This document shows, in pieces, positions 39,646 through 49,879 of a DNA stretch of 64,000 nt. The number at the start of each line of letters is the position of its first letter. The stretch's first letter is position 1. A program made the position numbers and the translations under genes. The DNA comes from Pseudomonadota bacterium (GTDB lineage Bacteria > Pseudomonadota > Gammaproteobacteria > Burkholderiales > Sulfuriferulaceae). The stretch covers positions 124,001 to 188,000 of the forward strand of contig JAJZUW010000006.1 in assembly GCA_021845925.1 (NCBI GenBank), read 5' to 3'. The notes under the pieces were generated by a model. It saw nothing but the letters and a program-made list of their open reading frames with translations, was not told the origin of the DNA and ran no database searches.

Positions 39646-42194
39646 GTTTCCTCGTCCCTTTCGAGAACCCGCTCGACACTGATCAGTTTCTGGCCATCAT
39701 CCAGGTTGATCAGCGTGACCCCCTGGGTGGCTCGGCCCATCTCGCGCACTTCTCTGACCCGGGTGCGGATCAACACACCACCATCGGTGATCAACATGAT
39801 TTCGTCATCCGGATCGACCAGCGTGGCGGCAACGACCGCACCATTGCGGCGCGTAGTCTGAATTGCGATCATGCCTTGGCTGCCACGACCATGACGGGTA
39901 TATTCGGCCACGCTGGTCCGTTTGCCAAACCCGTTTTCGGTTGCCGTCAGCACCGACTGCTGTTCGTTCTCGGCCACCAGCAGGGAAATCAGGAACTGAC
40001 CTTCGCCCAGCTTCATGCCGCGCACGCCACGGGCACCACGCCCCATCGACCGGACATCGTTCTCATCGAAACGCACAGCCTTGCCACCATTGGAAAACAG
40101 CATGATGTCATGGTTGCCGTCGGTAATGGCCACACCGATCAGATAATCGCCCTCATCCAGTCCGACAGCGATAATGCCGGCACGGCGCGGATTGGCAAAA
40201 TCCGACAGCGGCGTTTTCTTGACGACACCGGCTGCTGTCGCCATGAAAATGTACCGGTTGTCGACAAATTCCTTGACCGGCAGAATGGCGCTGATCTTTT
40301 CGCCATCGGCCAGCGGCAACAGGTTGACGATCGGTTTGCCACGCGAAATGCGACTGCCCTGCGGCACTTCATACACCTTGAGCCAGTAGACGCGGCCCAT
40401 GTTGGAAAAACACAGGATGTAGTCGTGACTGTTGGCAATGAACAGACGTTCGATGAAATCGTCATCCTTGGTCGCGGTTGCCTGCTTGCCACGGCCACCA
40501 CGCTTCTGGGCGCGATAATCGTCCAGCGGTTGCGATTTCATGTATCCACCGTGCGACAACGTCACCACCATGTCCTGCGGGGTGATCAGGTCTTCCACGC
40601 TCAAATCCTGCGCATAGACCACAATCTCGGACCGACGGGCATCACCGAACTGGTTAACGATCTGGCCGATTTCTTCGCGAATGATCTGCGTCACCCGCGC
40701 AGGATTGGCCAGAATATCCAGCAGGTCGGCAATCTTGCCGACAATTTCACGATATTCCGCAACGATCTTGTCCTGCTCCAGCCCGGTGAGTCGCTGCAGG
40801 CGCAAATCAAGAATCGCCTGTGCCTGGGCTTCCGACAGGCGATAGCCGCCTGCCAGCAAACCAAATTCGCTGCCAAGGCCTTCCGGCCGGAACAGGCTGG
40901 CATCTGCCATGGCGCGGGCAAGCATCTCTTCCACCATGGAAGAACGCCAGCTGCGCTGCATCAGCGCAGTCCTGGCATCGGCCGGAGTGGCCGCCGCCTT
41001 GATCAGCTCGATGATTTCATCGACATTGGACAAGGCCACTGCCAGGCCTTCCAGCACATGACCGCGTTCGCGTGCCTTGCGCAGTTCGAAGACGGTACGC
41101 CGCGTCACCACTTCGCGGCGATGACGCAGGAACGCCTCCAGCATCTGTTTCAGATTGAGGAGTTTCGGCTGACCATCGACCAACGCCACCATGTTCATGC
41201 CGAAGCTATCCTGCATCTGCGTGTGCTTGTACAGGTTGTTCAGCACCACTTCCGGCACTTCGCCGCGTTTGAGCTCGATCACCATACGCATGCCGGATTT
41301 ATCCGATTCGTCGCGCAGGTCGGAGATGCCTTCCAGCTTTTTGTCACGCACCAGTTCGCCGATGCGGATCAGCAGGTTGGCCTTGTTGACCTGATACGGC
41401 AGTTCGTCGACGATGATCGCCTGCCGGTTGCCGGCCTTGTCGATGTCCTCGAAATGGGTTCTGGCGCGGATGACCACCCGGCCGCGACCGGTCAGGTAAC
41501 CCTCACGCACGCCCACCAGGCCATAAATGATGCCGGCAGTCGGAAAATCGGGCGCGCGCACGACGTCAATGAGCGCATCGATACTGGTTTCGGCATCGTC
41601 CAGCAGCATCAGGCAGGCCTGACAGACATCAGCCAGATTGTGGGGTGGAATATTGGTGGCCATGCCAACCGCAATGCCGGAAGAACCGTTGATCAGCAGG
41701 TTTGGAATGCGCGCCGGCAGGATCAGTGGTTCTTTTTCCGAGCCATCGTAGTTGGGCCCGAAATCAACGGTTTCCTTGTCGAGATCGGCCAGCAGTTCAT
41801 GGGCAATCCGCGCCATGCGAATTTCGGTATAACGCATGGCGGCCGGGTTGTCGCCATCGACCGAGCCGAAATTGCCTTGCCCATCCACCAGTGGATAACG
41901 CAACGAAAAATCCTGCGCCATGCGCACAATGGTGTCATACACAGCCGTGTCGCCATGCGGATGGTACTTACCGATCACATCACCGACGATACGGGCAGAT
42001 TTCTTGTAGGCACGGTTCCAGTCGTTCGACATCTCGTGCATGGCAAACAGAACACGCCGGTGAACTGGTTTCAGGCCGTCCCGGACATCCGGCAGTGCCC
42101 GCCCGACGATCACGCTCATGGCATAATCGAGATAGGAACGGCGCATTTCTTCTTCGAGACTGACCGGCAGTGTTTCCTTGGCAAACAGATCCAT
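39642..42194 (-). CDS. gyrA: DNA gyrase subunit A
   Basis: GyrA breaks and rejoins DNA during negative supercoiling. The 850-residue protein has catalytic Tyr122 in [10 protein letters not shown] and the GyrA-box QKRGGRGK near residue 565, which marks gyrase rather than topoisomerase IV, plus the C-terminal beta-pinwheel. The quinolone region reads [10 protein letters not shown]: Thr83 and Asp87 in E. coli numbering. Thr83 is normal in many betaproteobacteria and is not evidence of resistance. ATG 42194 is the standard start (MDLFAKE). Confidence 0.98.
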   Translation of the reverse strand: MDLFAKETLPVSLEEEMRRSYLDYAMSVIVGRALPDVRDGLKPVHRRVLFAMHEMSNDWNRAYKKSARIVGDVIGKYHPHGDTAVYDTIVRMAQDFSLRYPLVDGQGNFGSVDGDNPAAMRYTEIRMARIAHELLADLDKETVDFGPNYDGSEKEPLILPARIPNLLINGSSGIAVGMATNIPPHNLADVCQACLMLLDDAETSIDALIDVVRAPDFPTAGIIYGLVGVREGYLTGRGRVVIRARTHFEDIDKAGNRQAIIVDELPYQVNKANLLIRIGELVRDKKLEGISDLRDESDKSGMRMVIELKRGEVPEVVLNNLYKHTQMQDSFGMNMVALVDGQPKLLNLKQMLEAFLRHRREVVTRRTVFELRKARERGHVLEGLAVALSNVDEIIELIKAAATPADARTALMQRSWRSSMVEEMLARAMADASLFRPEGLGSEFGLLAGGYRLSEAQAQAILDLRLQRLTGLEQDKIVAEYREIVGKIADLLDILANPARVTQIIREEIGQIVNQFGDARRSEIVVYAQDLSVEDLITPQDMVVTLSHGGYMKSQPLDDYRAQKRGGRGKQATATKDDDFIERLFIANSHDYILCFSNMGRVYWLKVYEVPQGSRISRGKPIVNLLPLADGEKISAILPVKEFVDNRYIFMATAAGVVKKTPLSDFANPRRAGIIAVGLDEGDYLIGVAITDGNHDIMLFSNGGKAVRFDENDVRSMGRGARGVRGMKLGEGQFLISLLVAENEQQSVLTATENGFGKRTSVAEYTRHGRGSQGMIAIQTTRRNGAVVAATLVDPDDEIMLITDGGVLIRTRVREVREMGRATQGVTLINLDDGQKLISVERVLERDEET

Positions 42195-42227
42195 GACGCA
42201 ATGACCAATGGTTGGAACGAACAAGGG

Positions 42228-42236
42228 ATTCTAGCA
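42228..42236 (-). promoter_or_regulatory. Extended -10 promoter of gyrA
   Basis: The minus strand reads TGCTAGAAT within TATGCTAGAATCCC, a TG-n-TAGAAT element 33 bases upstream of the gyrA ATG. No strong -35 is visible. Confidence 0.55.
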
Positions 42237-42283
42237 TACCCCGGCGCGGCGGTGCATGCTGGCAATGAAGCCCGGCCACAGCA

Positions 42284-42312
42284 TTGACACCCGCATGGGT
42301 GGGCAACATACT
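42284..42312 (+). promoter_or_regulatory. Sigma-70 promoter of ldhA
   Basis: A perfect TTGACA at 42284-42289 and CATACT at 42307-42312 are separated by 17 bases; the ldhA ATG is at 42346. Confidence 0.65.
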
Positions 42313-42345
42313 GCTTTCATCCATCCAGCCCGCGGGGATCTGATC

Positions 42346-43338
42346 ATGCGTATCCTGATTTACAGCGCAAGGCCTCACGACGACCATTTTCTCACTGCCC
42401 GTTTCCGTCAGTCCGGCCATGAGGTCACCAGCCGTGCGGAGAGCCTGTGTCCGGATACCGCCGACATGGCCAGCGGTGCCGAGGTTGTCTGCTCGTTCGT
42501 CAACGACCAGCTGGATGCAACAGTTCTGGGCAAACTGCGCCAGCTGGGCGTCCGCCTGATCCTGCAACGTGCTGCCGGCATTGACAACATCGATCTTGCC
42601 ACCGCCCACCAGCTGGGATTCACGGTTGCACATGCTCCGGCCTATTCGCCCTGGGCAGTCGCCGAACATGCCACTGCGCTGCTGCTGGCGCTGAACCGGC
42701 ACATCCCTACAGCCTGGCAACAGGTGCAGCGTGGGAATTACCTGCTGGACGGACTTCTGGGTTTTGATCTGCACGACAAAACGGCACTGATCGTCGGTCT
42801 GGGTCGAATCGGACACTGTTTTGCGCGCATCATGCAGGGTTTCGGCTGCCATGTGCTGGCATATGATCCGATGTTGCCGGTGGATCAGCGCCTGCCGGGC
42901 ATCGAATTTGGCGAACTGGCCGATCTGTGGCCGCGAGCGGATGTGGTATCGCTGCACGCCCCGCTGCTGCCCGCCACCCGACACATGGTTGATGCGCGAC
43001 TGCTGGCCACCAGTCGCCCCGGCATGTTGCTGATCAATACGGGTCGTGGCGCGCTGGTCGATACGCGCGCCCTGATTGATTCGCTGTCCGCTGGTCGGCC
43101 CGGAGGCTACGCAGCCGACGTATATGAAAATGAAAAACCCCTGTTTTTTCATGACTGCAGCGATCATCCGCACCAGGACCCCCTTCTGGATGAGCTGCTC
43201 CGGCTGCCGAATGTGCTCATGACACCACACCAGGCTTTTTTTACGCGTGAGGCACTCGAAGGCATAGCCTCGGCCATGGAACAAGCACTGACAGCCTGGC
43301 AGGCGGGCAAACCGGCCCCGGGCATTCTGCACGCCTGA
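42346..43338 (+). CDS. ldhA: D-lactate dehydrogenase (fermentative, LdhA type)
   Basis: LdhA reduces pyruvate to D-lactate with NADH during fermentation. The 330-residue protein has the D-2-hydroxyacid dehydrogenase pattern: the GLGRIGHCFARI nucleotide loop near residue 147, catalytic Arg in NTGRGALVDT, Glu in YENEKPLFF, and His in TPHQAFFTREAL. YENEKPLFF and length match the LdhA branch. The frame is open from 42256, but ATG 42346 follows the promoter and has GGGGAT eight bases upstream. Confidence 0.93.
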   Translation: MRILIYSARPHDDHFLTARFRQSGHEVTSRAESLCPDTADMASGAEVVCSFVNDQLDATVLGKLRQLGVRLILQRAAGIDNIDLATAHQLGFTVAHAPAYSPWAVAEHATALLLALNRHIPTAWQQVQRGNYLLDGLLGFDLHDKTALIVGLGRIGHCFARIMQGFGCHVLAYDPMLPVDQRLPGIEFGELADLWPRADVVSLHAPLLPATRHMVDARLLATSRPGMLLINTGRGALVDTRALIDSLSAGRPGGYAADVYENEKPLFFHDCSDHPHQDPLLDELLRLPNVLMTPHQAFFTREALEGIASAMEQALTAWQAGKPAPGILHA

Positions 43339-43356
43339 CGTGCATGCAGGACCGGC

Positions 43357-43659
43357 TCAGGGACGCAGGATCAGGCCGCGAAGTTTGTCCGGAATACAGG
43401 CCGGCGCATGAATGCGCAGCCGCTTGACCGGACTGGTAGCGCCGGAAAGCACGCTGACCTGCGCTGGTGAAACACCAAACTGACGGGCGAGGAACACCAC
43501 CATGGCAACAGTGGCCTTGCCATGTTCGGGCGCAGCCGCAACCGACACCTTGAGCTGGTTGCCGCGCGGCTTGAGAATGGCATCGCGCGAAGCTGCCGGC
43601 GTGCCGAGAATGTTCAGGATCAGGTCCTCGCCGTCCCAGGAATAAAAACCGTCAGCCAA
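43357..43659 (-). CDS. DUF167 (YggU-like) protein
   Basis: A 100-residue small cytoplasmic protein with the DUF167 hallmarks ASRDAI near residue 23, KVSVAAAPEHGKAT and the SGATSPVKRLRI strand near the C-terminus. The function of the family is not known. A TTG is the only usable start codon before the conserved part; an in-frame stop lies a little further upstream. It converges with ldhA (18 bp apart) and diverges from psd. Confidence 0.8.
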   Translation of the reverse strand: MADGFYSWDGEDLILNILGTPAASRDAILKPRGNQLKVSVAAAPEHGKATVAMVVFLARQFGVSPAQVSVLSGATSPVKRLRIHAPACIPDKLRGLILRP

Positions 43660-43731
43660 TCGGATACCCGCATCAGACCAAAAACCGTATTATCGCAGCA
43701 GGAAGGCAGCCCGCCCAGCCACCGACTGATA

Positions 43732-43737
43732 TATAAT
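43732..43737 (+). promoter_or_regulatory. Possible -10 of psd
   Basis: A perfect TATAAT lies 30 bases before the GTG start, in the context CTGATATATAATGCCGGCCTG. No good -35 is seen. Confidence 0.45.
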
Positions 43738-43767
43738 GCCGGCCTGCCTCGATAAAACGAATCTGCC

Positions 43768-44610
43768 GTGCCCGCTCCCTTTCCGATCCTGCTGCAGCAT
43801 GCCCTGCCCAGACACGCCCTGACCCGCTTTGCCGGCTGGCTTGCCAGCAGCGAATATCGCCTGCTTGCCCAGTATCTGATCCGTGACTTCATCCGTCGCT
43901 ATGACGTCAACATGCATGAAGCGCTCGAATCCAGTCCATCATCCTACGCCAGTTTCAATGCGTTCTTTACCCGTTCGCTGAAGCCAGGTGTGCGGCCACT
44001 GGCCAATAGCCGCTGGCTCTGTCCGGTGGATGGCGCCATCAGCCAGGCCGGCAGACTGAGCGATGAGCGCATCATCCAGGCCAAGGGGCATGACTACTCT
44101 GCCAGCGCGCTGCTTGCAGACCACGACAGCGCAAACACATACCGCAATGGCAGTTTTTGCACTTTGTATCTCAGTCCGCGGGATTATCACCGCATCCACA
44201 TGCCGCACGACGCGGTTTTGCGTGCGATGACCTGGGTGCCCGGCGATCTGTATTCGGTCAATCCACTGACTGCAGAACACATTCCCGGACTGTTTTCCCG
44301 CAATGAACGGCTGGTCTGCCATTTCGACTCTGCCAACGGGCCATTTGTCATGGTGCTGGTTGGCGCTACGATAGTCGGCAGCATCGCGACTGTCTGGCAT
44401 GGGCCCGTGGCTCCGCCGCGTACGCGCGAACCCCGGCATTGGCAGTACAATACCGGCATTGCGCTCAACCGGGGTGATGAAATGGGACGCTTCCTGCTCG
44501 GCTCGACGGTCATTCTGCTCTGGCCGGACGACATCGGCTTTCCGGATGACTGGCTACCCGGCCGTTCGGTACGGCTTGGCGAAGCCATGTCAACCATCCA
44601 GGGAGCCTGA
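43768..44610 (+). CDS. psd: Phosphatidylserine decarboxylase proenzyme
   Basis: Psd makes phosphatidylethanolamine in the inner membrane. The 280-residue proenzyme contains the self-cleavage motif LGST (Ser246), where the new N-terminal serine becomes the pyruvoyl group, and the conserved YLSPRDYHRIHMP segment with the catalytic His. It is the long (type I, E. coli-like) form and starts at a GTG. The next gene follows after five bases. Confidence 0.97.
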   Translation: MPAPFPILLQHALPRHALTRFAGWLASSEYRLLAQYLIRDFIRRYDVNMHEALESSPSSYASFNAFFTRSLKPGVRPLANSRWLCPVDGAISQAGRLSDERIIQAKGHDYSASALLADHDSANTYRNGSFCTLYLSPRDYHRIHMPHDAVLRAMTWVPGDLYSVNPLTAEHIPGLFSRNERLVCHFDSANGPFVMVLVGATIVGSIATVWHGPVAPPRTREPRHWQYNTGIALNRGDEMGRFLLGSTVILLWPDDIGFPDDWLPGRSVRLGEAMSTIQGA

Positions 44611-44615
44611 CCAGC

Positions 44616-45437
44616 ATGGAATGGTGGAACACGGTCAACCCCGGCGTGCCGGCAGCACTGGTTACCGCCGTGCTGCTGGGCATCATCCATGGCCTGGTGC
44701 CGGACGAACACACTTGGCCCATCACCTTCAGTTATGCTGTCGGCAGTTATTCTACGCGTGGCGGTCTGCGCGCGGGACTGCTGTTTTCCCTCACCTTCAC
44801 CCTGCAACGTGCGATAGCCTGTGAACTGGCCTGGCTTGGCCTGTCGCACTGGATGCAGTCAGAACAGCTGAACCAGATCCTGCTGATACCGATCGGCCTG
44901 CTGATGGCCGTCGGTGGCTGGCTGATGCAGCGCCGCCGCCATGCCCACGGCAAACTGGCCTCGGCGATGGCCAGATTGACCAGTCGCATGCCTGCGCTAC
45001 ACGGGTTTATTGCCGGGTGGGGTGTTGGTGCCTTCGCCATGATCCTGTACTCGACCCTGGCGCCTGCCATGCCATCCATCTGGTGGGGCTGGTTGCCGGG
45101 CGCATTGTTCGGTCTTGGCACGGCGCTGATCCAGGGCGCCGCCGGCGCGATATTCGGCAATCTCGCCGCCAGTCAGCAACTGTCGCCAGCCGACATGGAA
45201 GAACTGGGTCTGGTGACCGCATCGCGCACCCTGTCCTGGGGCGGTGTTGCATACGCTCTTGCTGGCATCGCCGGCCTGACCAATCCCGCGCTGGCACACT
45301 GGGAAGTCTCTACCGGCCTGCGCATCACCGGCATGACCCACCTCGATCTGCCCATCATCATCGCCATCCTGACTGTTGCCGGCATTGGCCTGTTCACGTT
45401 TGTCAGCAAACTGCAACAACTGCGCAGGCGACCCTGA
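44616..45437 (+). CDS. Polytopic membrane protein, possibly a nickel/cobalt-type transporter
   Basis: The 273-residue protein has about six to seven hydrophobic helices. Helix 1 carries GIIHGLVPDEH (His25, Asp30, His32), which resembles the metal-binding H-x4-D-H signature of NiCoT/UreH-type transporters, so a metal-export or import role is possible. The match is only partial and no urease, hydrogenase or cobalamin genes are nearby, so this is an inference. It lies five bases after psd and is probably cotranscribed. The 139 bp to htpG hold that gene's heat-shock promoter. Confidence 0.7.
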   Translation: MEWWNTVNPGVPAALVTAVLLGIIHGLVPDEHTWPITFSYAVGSYSTRGGLRAGLLFSLTFTLQRAIACELAWLGLSHWMQSEQLNQILLIPIGLLMAVGGWLMQRRRHAHGKLASAMARLTSRMPALHGFIAGWGVGAFAMILYSTLAPAMPSIWWGWLPGALFGLGTALIQGAAGAIFGNLAASQQLSPADMEELGLVTASRTLSWGGVAYALAGIAGLTNPALAHWEVSTGLRITGMTHLDLPIIIAILTVAGIGLFTFVSKLQQLRRRP

Positions 45438-45505
45438 ATTTTTCCGGCCAGCCGGACAAATTGACCGTTGCGACAAAAAAACCAGCCTGTTGCACCCAAC
45501 CCACT

Positions 45506-45533
45506 CTTGAAATCGACCGATCCGCCCCCAGTT
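45506..45533 (+). promoter_or_regulatory. Sigma-32 (RpoH) promoter of htpG
   Basis: CTTGAAA at 45506-45512 is a perfect RpoH -35, and CCCCCAGTT at 45525-45533 fits the -10, with a 12-base spacer identical to that of the grpE promoter. Confidence 0.85.
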
Positions 45534-45576
45534 GACGGATCGATTGTCTATTTCTGATCCAATGGAGAGTGAAGCC

Positions 45577-47478
45577 ATGACCGTGACCGCCCAAAAGGAA
45601 ACCCTCGGATTCCAGACCGAAGTCAAGCAGCTGCTGCAGTTGATGATCCACTCGCTGTACAGCAACAAGGAAATCTTTCTGCGCGAACTGATTTCCAATG
45701 CCTCCGATGCCGCAGACAAACTGCGCTTTGAAGCGCTGTCCGACAATGCGCTCTGGGAAGATGACAGCGATCTGAAAATCCGTGTCGATTGGGACAAGGA
45801 TGCCGGCACCGTCACCATCACTGACAACGGCATCGGCATGACCCGTCAGGAAGTGATCGACAACATCGGCACCATCGCGCGTTCAGGCACTCGCCAGTTC
45901 TTTGAAAACCTGTCCGGCGACCAGGCCCGCGACAGCAACCTGATTGGTCAGTTCGGCGTGGGTTTCTATTCTGCCTTTCTGGTTGCGGATCGCGTCACGC
46001 TGATCACCCGGCGAGCCGGACTGACCGCCGAGCATGGTGTTCGCTGGGAATCCGATGGCAACGGTGAATACTCGCTGGAAAACATCGACCGTCCACAACG
46101 TGGCACACAAATCACCCTGCACCTGCGGGCCGACAATGATGGTCTGCTGGACAGCTACCGCCTGAAGAACATCATCCGCAGATATTCGGACCACATCACC
46201 CTGCCCATCGTGATGCAGAAAGAAGAATGGGATGCAGAGGCCCAGACATCCGTCCGTCGTGACGAAGATGAGGTGGTCAACCAGGCATCGGCTCTCTGGA
46301 GTCGTCCCCGCAATGAAATCACCCAGGAACAGTACGAAGAGTTTTACAAACACATTTCGCACGATTTTGAAGCACCGCTGGCCTATGTGCATGCCAAGGT
46401 CGAAGGCAAGCAGGAATACACCCAGCTGCTGTATATCCCAGCACGCGCGCCGTTTGATCTCTGGGACCGCGAACAGCGGCACGGGATCAAGCTGTATGTC
46501 CGCCGCGTCTTCATCATGGATGATGCCAAACAGCTGATGCCGGTCTACCTGCGCTTCGTGCGCGGTGTCATCGACAGCAATGACCTGCCACTCAATGTGT
46601 CGCGCGAAATTCTCCAGGAAAGCCGCGATATCGACGCCATTCGCGCCGGCTCGGTCAAGAAGGTGTTGGGCATGCTGGAAGACATGGCACAAAATGACAG
46701 CGAAAAATACGCCCGTTTCTGGAAAGAATTCGGCCAGGCACTCAAGGAAGGCGTCGGCGAAGACTACAGCAACCGTGAACGGATCAGCAAACTGCTGCGT
46801 TTTTCCAGCACCCACGCCGAAACCGAAGAACAGACTGTCAGCCTCGCGGATTACGTCGGCCGCATGAAGGAAGGCCAGGACAAGATCTACTATGTGACTG
46901 CAGAAAGCTTTGCCGCCGCCCGTCACAGCCCCCATCTGGAATTTTTCCGGGTCAAGGGCGTTGAGGTTCTGTTGCTGTCTGATCGCGTCGATGAATGGTT
47001 GCTGAGCCACCTGACCGAATTTGACGGAAAAACCCTGCAATCGGTGGCCAAGGGCGATCTTGATCTGGACAAGCTGGCCAGCGAGGAAGAAAAGCAGGAA
47101 CAGGCGCGCGAGGCAGACGAATACAAGACCCTGGTCGAAAAAATCGGCAACACACTTGGCGAACGGATCAAGGAAGCCCGCATCACCCACCGCCTGACTG
47201 AATCGCCCGCCTGCCTGGTCACCGGGGTGCACGAACTGAGCGGCAATCTGGAACGCATGCTGAAAGCCGCTGGCCAGAATGTACCGGTGTCCAAACCAGT
47301 ACTGGAAATCAATCCTCGCCACGGGCTGATCAACCGGCTCAACCAGGAAACCGATGAACAGCGCTTCAACGACTGGTGCAACATCCTGTTCGACCAGGCC
47401 CTGCTTGCCGAAGGGGGACAACTGGAAGATCCGGCTTCGTTCGTCAAGCGGCTGAATGCGATCTGGGTCACGCTCTGA
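45577..47478 (+). CDS. htpG: Chaperone HtpG (Hsp90)
   Basis: HtpG is the bacterial Hsp90, an ATP-driven dimer that remodels clients with DnaK. The 633-residue protein has the GHKL ATP site ([28 protein letters not shown]) in its first 130 residues, then the middle domain and C-terminal dimerisation domain at normal length. An in-frame start at 45532 lies on the promoter itself; ATG 45577 with GGAGAG upstream is therefore chosen. Confidence 0.98.
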   Translation: MTVTAQKETLGFQTEVKQLLQLMIHSLYSNKEIFLRELISNASDAADKLRFEALSDNALWEDDSDLKIRVDWDKDAGTVTITDNGIGMTRQEVIDNIGTIARSGTRQFFENLSGDQARDSNLIGQFGVGFYSAFLVADRVTLITRRAGLTAEHGVRWESDGNGEYSLENIDRPQRGTQITLHLRADNDGLLDSYRLKNIIRRYSDHITLPIVMQKEEWDAEAQTSVRRDEDEVVNQASALWSRPRNEITQEQYEEFYKHISHDFEAPLAYVHAKVEGKQEYTQLLYIPARAPFDLWDREQRHGIKLYVRRVFIMDDAKQLMPVYLRFVRGVIDSNDLPLNVSREILQESRDIDAIRAGSVKKVLGMLEDMAQNDSEKYARFWKEFGQALKEGVGEDYSNRERISKLLRFSSTHAETEEQTVSLADYVGRMKEGQDKIYYVTAESFAAARHSPHLEFFRVKGVEVLLLSDRVDEWLLSHLTEFDGKTLQSVAKGDLDLDKLASEEEKQEQAREADEYKTLVEKIGNTLGERIKEARITHRLTESPACLVTGVHELSGNLERMLKAAGQNVPVSKPVLEINPRHGLINRLNQETDEQRFNDWCNILFDQALLAEGGQLEDPASFVKRLNAIWVTL

Positions 47479-47557
47479 TCCGGAAGACAGCCACCATGGT
47501 GGCGTGACTGGGCGGCGCAGAATACACGTGTCGGGCAAAGTGCCGCCCCAGAAGGCT

Positions 47558-47810
47558 GGATTCTGCGACTCCGCTTCGCTTCGCGCAGAATGACGGGAGG
47601 TTGGATTGCCGAATGCGCAGAATGACGCCGAGATGGCGCAATCGCATCTGTCCGTCATTCCGCGCGTAGTCGCGGAATCCACAGATCCAACACCCCCTGC
47701 AATCGCCTTTGTCCGTCATTCCGCGCGTAGTCGCAGAATCCACAGATCCAACACCCCCTGCAGTCGCCTTTGTCCGTCATTCCGCGCATAGTCGCGGAAT
47801 CCACAGATCC
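47558..47810 (+). repeat. Palindrome pair with a 61-bp tandem repeat
   Basis: The 421-bp gap between htpG and mtaD (47479-47899) has no gene. Palindrome B (47558-47596, right-facing GGATTCTGCG ... AATGACGG) is followed by a degenerate spacer containing GCAGAATGACG. Three left-facing copies of palindrome A then start at 47654, 47715 and 47776, exactly 61 bp apart, each followed by CCACAGATCC. The first two share the AACACCCCCTGCA filler. A GCCACCATGGTGGC palindrome lies at 47490-47503, just after htpG. Confidence 0.85.
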
Positions 47811-47861
47811 GGCACATCCCTCCTGCCGTCACGCAATCCATGCAGCGGGACGCTATCAGCC

Positions 47862-47870
47862 TGCTATAAT
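47862..47870 (+). promoter_or_regulatory. Extended -10 promoter of mtaD
   Basis: TGCTATAAT matches TG-n-TATAAT perfectly, 30 bases before the ATG, the same distance as at prfC. It lies just outside the repeat array. Confidence 0.65.
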
Positions 47871-47899
47871 CCCGCCGAACCGTTCCCGTCCTTTGTGCC

Positions 47900-49234
47900 A
47901 TGAACCAGACCATTGATACGCTGATCGAAGCCAGCTGGATCGTGCCGATTGAACCAGCGCAGCAGATATTCACCAGTCACGCACTGGCGATCCACAATGG
48001 TCGCATTATTGACCTGCTTCCAGCAGCCGAAGCCCGGGAACGTTACCAGGCACGCACGCGCCACGTTCTCGACAACCACGTGCTGATACCCGGATTCACC
48101 AATCTGCACAGCCATGCGCCAATGTCTCTCCTGCGCGGGTTTGCGGATGACCTTCCGTTGATGACCTGGCTGAAAGGCCACATCTGGCCAGCGGAACAAA
48201 AGCACGTCAACTACCAGTTTGCCTACGACGGTGCACGGCTGGCCTGCGCTGAAATGCTGCGTGGCGGAATCACCTGTTTCAACGAAATGTACTTCTTTCC
48301 GGATGCGGTGGCGGACGCTGCAATCCATTGCGGACTTCGCGCCACCATCGGCATGGTGATCATCGACATCCCCACTGCCTGGGCAAGCGATGCAGACGAA
48401 TACATCCACAAGGGGCTTGCCCTGCGCGACCGGTTTCTCGATGAAACGCGCATCCGTTTTGCGCTGGCCCCCCATGCGCCCTACACGGTAGGCAACCGGA
48501 CTTTCGAAAAAATTGTCTCGCTGGCCGACCAGCTTGACCTGTCCATCCACATCCATCTGCATGAAACCACGGACGAAATCAACCACGGTCTGGCCACCTA
48601 CGGTCAGCGGCCTCTCGCCCGCCTGCACGACATTGGCCTGACCGGCCCGCAACTCATCGCCGTGCATGGCGTTCATTTCGACGAACATGAACAGCAACTG
48701 CTGGCCGACTACGGTTGTCATCTGGCCCACTGCCCGGCATCCAATCTCAAGCTCGCCAGCGGCATCGCTCCTGTGGCCGACATGCTCGACAAAGGGCTCA
48801 ACATCGGCATCGGAACCGATGGCGCTGCCAGCAACAACAGCCTTGACCTGTTTGCCGATATGCGGCTCGCAGCATTGCTGTCCAAGGGAACCAGCGGCAA
48901 TGCGGCATCGCTGCCTGCCTGGCAGGCCTTGCAGATGGCCACTCTCAATGGGGCACGTGCGCTCGGTCTTGCCGATGTGACCGGATCCCTGCTGCCAGGC
49001 AAACTGGCAGACATCACAGCGGTTGATCTGTCGGATCTCGGCAGCCAGCCCTGTTATGATCCGGTTGCCCAGCTGGTGTATGCCACCAGCCGCCATCAGG
49101 TCAGCCATGTCTGGGTGAATGGAGAACTCCTGCTCGAACATGGCGACTTCACCCGGCTGGACAGCCACGAAATCCGCCGGACCACACGTATCTGGCATGA
49201 CCGGCTCCTTGCCACCCACATCACGAACGGATAA
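47900..49234 (+). CDS. mtaD: 5-methylthioadenosine/S-adenosylhomocysteine deaminase-type amidohydrolase
   Basis: The TRZ/ATZ branch of the amidohydrolase superfamily includes MTA/SAH deaminases, which handle by-products of methylation and polyamine synthesis. The 444-residue protein has the metal HxH in FTNLHSHAPMSLLRG near residue 68, HLHETTDE, the AVHGVHFD His, and the metal Asp in GTDGAASNNSLD. These residues match MtaD-like enzymes, but substrate cannot be fixed from sequence alone. The DedA gene follows three bases after its stop. Confidence 0.87.
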   Translation: MNQTIDTLIEASWIVPIEPAQQIFTSHALAIHNGRIIDLLPAAEARERYQARTRHVLDNHVLIPGFTNLHSHAPMSLLRGFADDLPLMTWLKGHIWPAEQKHVNYQFAYDGARLACAEMLRGGITCFNEMYFFPDAVADAAIHCGLRATIGMVIIDIPTAWASDADEYIHKGLALRDRFLDETRIRFALAPHAPYTVGNRTFEKIVSLADQLDLSIHIHLHETTDEINHGLATYGQRPLARLHDIGLTGPQLIAVHGVHFDEHEQQLLADYGCHLAHCPASNLKLASGIAPVADMLDKGLNIGIGTDGAASNNSLDLFADMRLAALLSKGTSGNAASLPAWQALQMATLNGARALGLADVTGSLLPGKLADITAVDLSDLGSQPCYDPVAQLVYATSRHQVSHVWVNGELLLEHGDFTRLDSHEIRRTTRIWHDRLLATHITNG

Positions 49235-49237
49235 TCC

Positions 49238-49873
49238 ATGTTGCACAATGCTATTCTCGCCATCGTCCAGACTGTGCAAGACTGGGGTTACCTGGGCATT
49301 TTCATTCTGACCCTGCTGGAATCGACAGCGTTTCCGGTACCCTCCGAACTGATCCTGATTCCGGCCGGCTATCTGGCCTGGCAAGGACAGATGAACGTCG
49401 TGCTGGTCCTGCTGGTCGCCATGCTGGGCGGCCTGTCAGGCGCAATGCTGAATTATGCCTTTGCATTATGGGTAGGGCGTCCGTTTCTTGAACGCTGGGG
49501 AAAATACCTGTTTATCGAGCCAGCACTGCTGCACCGGACAGACCATTTCTTTCGCCATTATGGTGCCATCTCGGCATTTACCGGACGCCTGATTCCCGGC
49601 ATCCGTCATCTGATCTCGATTCCGGCTGGCCTGGCCCGCATGCCACTGCTGCCGTTTTGCGTGTTCACCCTGCTCGGTGCCGGCAGCTGGGCTGTCGTGC
49701 TGATCGGGCTCGGCTACACCATTGGCAACAACATGCCGCTGATCAAACATTATCTGCACATCATCACGATCGGTGTCATTGTGCTGGTCGGCGCGATTGT
49801 GGTGATCTATTACCTGTGGCGCAAAAAGGTGGACCGTGAGGATGCCGGAACTGCGTCAGACCAGAACGGGTGA
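49238..49873 (+). CDS. DedA (VTT-domain) family membrane protein
   Basis: DedA proteins are half-transporter-like membrane proteins; several act in undecaprenyl-phosphate or phospholipid translocation. The 211-residue protein has the family motif FPVPSELILIPAGYLA near residue 30, GRPFLERWGKY, and the FTGRLIPGIRHLISIPAGLARMP re-entrant segment with its functional Arg residues. It is cotranscribed with mtaD and ends seven bases before a repeat locus. Confidence 0.92.
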   Translation: MLHNAILAIVQTVQDWGYLGIFILTLLESTAFPVPSELILIPAGYLAWQGQMNVVLVLLVAMLGGLSGAMLNYAFALWVGRPFLERWGKYLFIEPALLHRTDHFFRHYGAISAFTGRLIPGIRHLISIPAGLARMPLLPFCVFTLLGAGSWAVVLIGLGYTIGNNMPLIKHYLHIITIGVIVLVGAIVVIYYLWRKKVDREDAGTASDQNG

Positions 49874-49879
49874 GCAAAT

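Noticed and set aside
41930-41960. Quinolone-resistance change in gyrA (Thr83)
   Set aside because: Thr at this position is the normal residue in many betaproteobacteria; the sequence gives no evidence of a selected mutation.
39876-42287. 803-codon plus-strand open frame
   Set aside because: Antisense to gyrA; the composition (rich in H, Q, R) is typical of the shadow of a high-GC gene.
45883-47682. 599-codon minus-strand open frame
   Set aside because: Antisense to htpG and running into the 47.6-kb repeat; no family features.
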